Source: Campylorhamphus procurvoides
Lineage: Eukaryota; Chordata; Aves; Passeriformes; Dendrocolaptidae
Direction of reading: 5' to 3'
DNA length: 64,000 nt
Assembly (NCBI GenBank): GCA_013396655.1
Contig: WBMV01003161.1
Location: forward strand, 1,108,274 to 1,172,273
The stretch's first letter is position 1, and every line of letters starts with the position of its first letter. Under the pieces are notes generated by a model that made no database searches, was not told the DNA's origin, and saw only the letters and a list, made by a program, of their open reading frames with translations. The position numbers and the translations under genes were made by a program. This document shows positions 62,401 to 64,000 of the stretch, in pieces.

Positions 62401-63943
62401 ACACCTATTTTATTAAACCATTTGCGGCAAGAGACAGTTAAATGCTGTGTATCCTTTAAATACCTTGTTCTAGTTAGGAAAATAGTCTACCAAATGAATT
62501 GAAGAAGCCCAGAAACCAAAACCCAAATAAGACTACTATTTAATTTGTACAAACAGGACTTAATTTTTAAGATCACGTAAAATGTGAAAAAAATAAAACG
62601 CATTACTAATACTGTGTTATTTTCAAATGGACCTACCTCATAGTGACAAACCAGTTTCACTAGATAAATAAAACTGACAGGAAAAAGAAAACAAAACAGC
62701 GACGGAAAATAATTTTCATTAGTTCAAATGAAACTAACCAGGGCTACCAGCAGTAAAAACCTAACTTCTTTAAATTCCAAAATGAATCTCCTCTCCTGAC
62801 CTTTACAGAGCTCAAGATGCATACGTACACAGAATAAACAAAATAATTTGAAAGCAAATTCACTGAGTGCACCTGACCTTTGAAACAGCACAGATAATTT
62901 TAATCAGATTTGCACAATGTTAGTCTGTCTCAGGTTCTGTGTAGCAACAAAGATGACAAAACTATACTTAAGGGGAAAAAAAGACAATATTTTTCCAAAA
63001 TAAAATAATCTTCCAATATTTTTTGAATAACCCCAAGAGTCTCAGGTTTAGGAAAGATTCCTCTGAAATTCTATTCCCTCAATATCCTGCTAAGCTGCAC
63101 AATTGAGCTCTACAGAGAAAAGCCCTTTCTGCCAGTTATGCAGGTTTCTGTCTCAGTCAAGTTAAAGAGTTGACACCTAAAAGAAAAAGTAATTTACACA
63201 AACATTTTAAAAATCAGGTTTTGAAAGAGTGGCCTGTAGTTGCCTCCTTGATCACCTAGCATAGAGTAGGCTGCTTAAAGCTTCTCAGCTACATTGATTA
63301 TCTCAGATTGTTCAGAGATAACGAGTAAAAAAATATCAAGGTGTGAAGCATAAATAACGTCACAAGCAGTGCTGACTAGTAAAAACTCCCTAGTTACAAG
63401 AAACAGAAGTACTCAGAAAGATTCACAAATGAGCCCTTGTTGAAACCAGCTGACAGCACCTTCCTTTCTGGAAGGACAGATGTTACAACAGGAGTTACAA
63501 ACCATTTATCAGCCACCAAAGCCGACCATTGCTTGTAACACTTGGAAAAACAAACAAAGAAACCATAATAATTTATGCAGCCTCCAAAACAGCTTATTGC
63601 AAGGGGTTATATTACTTATGCCTGACGAAATGAGAATCAGCAAGGGGAGCTGAAAGCCCTGTTCTGATTCAGAATGTGCAACCTCTATGTTGCCGAGAGC
63701 TAACACACGTTGAGGTGGGATCATGAACAAGGCAGTTCTCCAGGGCAGCGCTGCCCCATTTCTGGGTCCCTGACCCATTCTCTGAGCTTGTTGTAGACCC
63801 ACCAATCCTGAGATTATGGCAACAATCACATTCCTCTTCTGCCACGGTGTTTCGGACTTTTTCTCTCTCCTTTGTTCACAGAGAATTTTAGAGCTCATCA
63901 GCAAGCAATGGCTATCTGATATCCTCATCTTTTCCTATTAAGG
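59496..63943. other. Gene-free unique sequence
   Basis: AT-rich, CpG-poor, with long A/T runs at 59562-59572 and 59647-59657. A minus-strand segment at 61746-61834 has splice-like ends and is treated as a finding. The longest open run (63509-63928, minus, 139 codons) crosses a somewhat GC-richer stretch and carries no recognised domain. Confidence 0.5.
61746..61834 (-). other. Splice-flanked 89-base segment (candidate exon)
   Basis: On the minus strand the segment starts after 'acatattttgcag' (AG at plus 61835-61836; the pyrimidine tract is weak) and ends in GAG/GTGAGT (donor at plus 61740-61745), a near-perfect 5' splice site. One frame is open throughout, 29 codons, rich in Glu, Lys, Ser and Cys. 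It is not recognisable as a known protein, so it remains a candidate only. Confidence 0.15.
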
Positions 63944-64000
63944 AGTTTAATTTATTCAGCTTATCAGGAAGGCTGAGAAGGGAGCTGATCACTGTGTACA
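63944..64000 (+). repeat. CR1 LINE, internal part, cut by window end
   Basis: The last 57 bases read 'tttaatttattcagcttatcag', 'gaaggctgagaagggagctgatcactgtgtaca', which follows the CR1 stretch 'ctgttcagcttaacaaagagaaggctgaggggtgacttgatcactgtgtataagta'. This part lies several hundred bases upstream of the CR1 3' end, so more of the element should continue beyond the window. Divergence is high, suggesting an older CR1 subfamily. Confidence 0.65.

Noticed and set aside
63509..63928. 139-codon minus-strand open run
   Set aside because: It coincides with a locally GC-richer stretch where stops are rarer, and no domain is recognisable.
1..64000. Bacterial, phage or CRISPR-type systems, tRNA and rRNA genes
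   Set aside because: No regularly spaced repeats, no GGTTCGAATCC-type B boxes outside SINE-like remnants, no ribosomal RNA words, and no dense coding; everything points to vertebrate non-coding DNA.

Overview
This window looks like vertebrate nuclear DNA, most likely from a bird and probably a songbird. The evidence is of three kinds. First, the composition: a hand count of twelve 60-base lines spread over the window (720 bases) gave A 258, T 191, C 144, G 127, about 38% GC, and CpG is scarce almost everywhere. Second, no open frame behaves like a gene: the longest runs are 100-180 codons, belong to no family I recognise, and several owe their length to poly-A or GC-rich patches. Third, the repeats: several pieces of CR1, the dominant avian LINE; an LTR tail of a kind I recall as common in songbird introns; and one well-preserved MIR-class SINE, which dates from early amniotes. 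There are no operons, ribosome binding sites, CRISPR arrays, rRNA or tRNA genes, and nothing prokaryotic.

Layout. 1-8 kb: unique AT-rich DNA with two old CR1 pieces at 2.3-2.6 kb. 8.17-8.31 kb: a probable MIR-type SINE that has kept six CpGs. 8.3-30.7 kb: unique DNA with short simple repeats and two GC-richer patches (22.05-22.31 and 25.23-25.66 kb). 30.75-31.58 kb: an LTR remnant followed closely by a CR1 that appears to carry a 5' inversion. 31.6-40.4 kb: unique DNA with two guanine-run sites (33.35 and 35.34 kb) and a poly-A/AC-rich tract at 34.2 kb. 40.44-40.64 kb: the MIR. 40.6-53.6 kb: unique DNA. 53.65-53.82 and 57.45-57.53 kb: CR1 3' ends in opposite orientations. 59.0-59.5 kb: the one CpG-rich patch, about 17 CpGs in 490 bp, and the best candidate for a conserved enhancer or exon. 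63.94-64.0 kb: the start of another CR1 that leaves the window.

Interpretation. The + strand has more A than T and slightly more C than G, and nearly all repeats lie on the + strand. Both facts fit, without proving, that the window is inside a long intron of a gene transcribed from the minus strand. I could not identify that gene. A few short segments have good splice-site consensus at both ends and are listed as candidate exons, but such pairs occur by chance in any 64 kb of vertebrate intron, and they were found on both strands.

I found no convincing previously undescribed system. The most useful leads are the CpG-rich patch at 59 kb, the CpG-retaining SINE at 8.2 kb, the inverted CR1 at 31.4 kb and the strand asymmetry.
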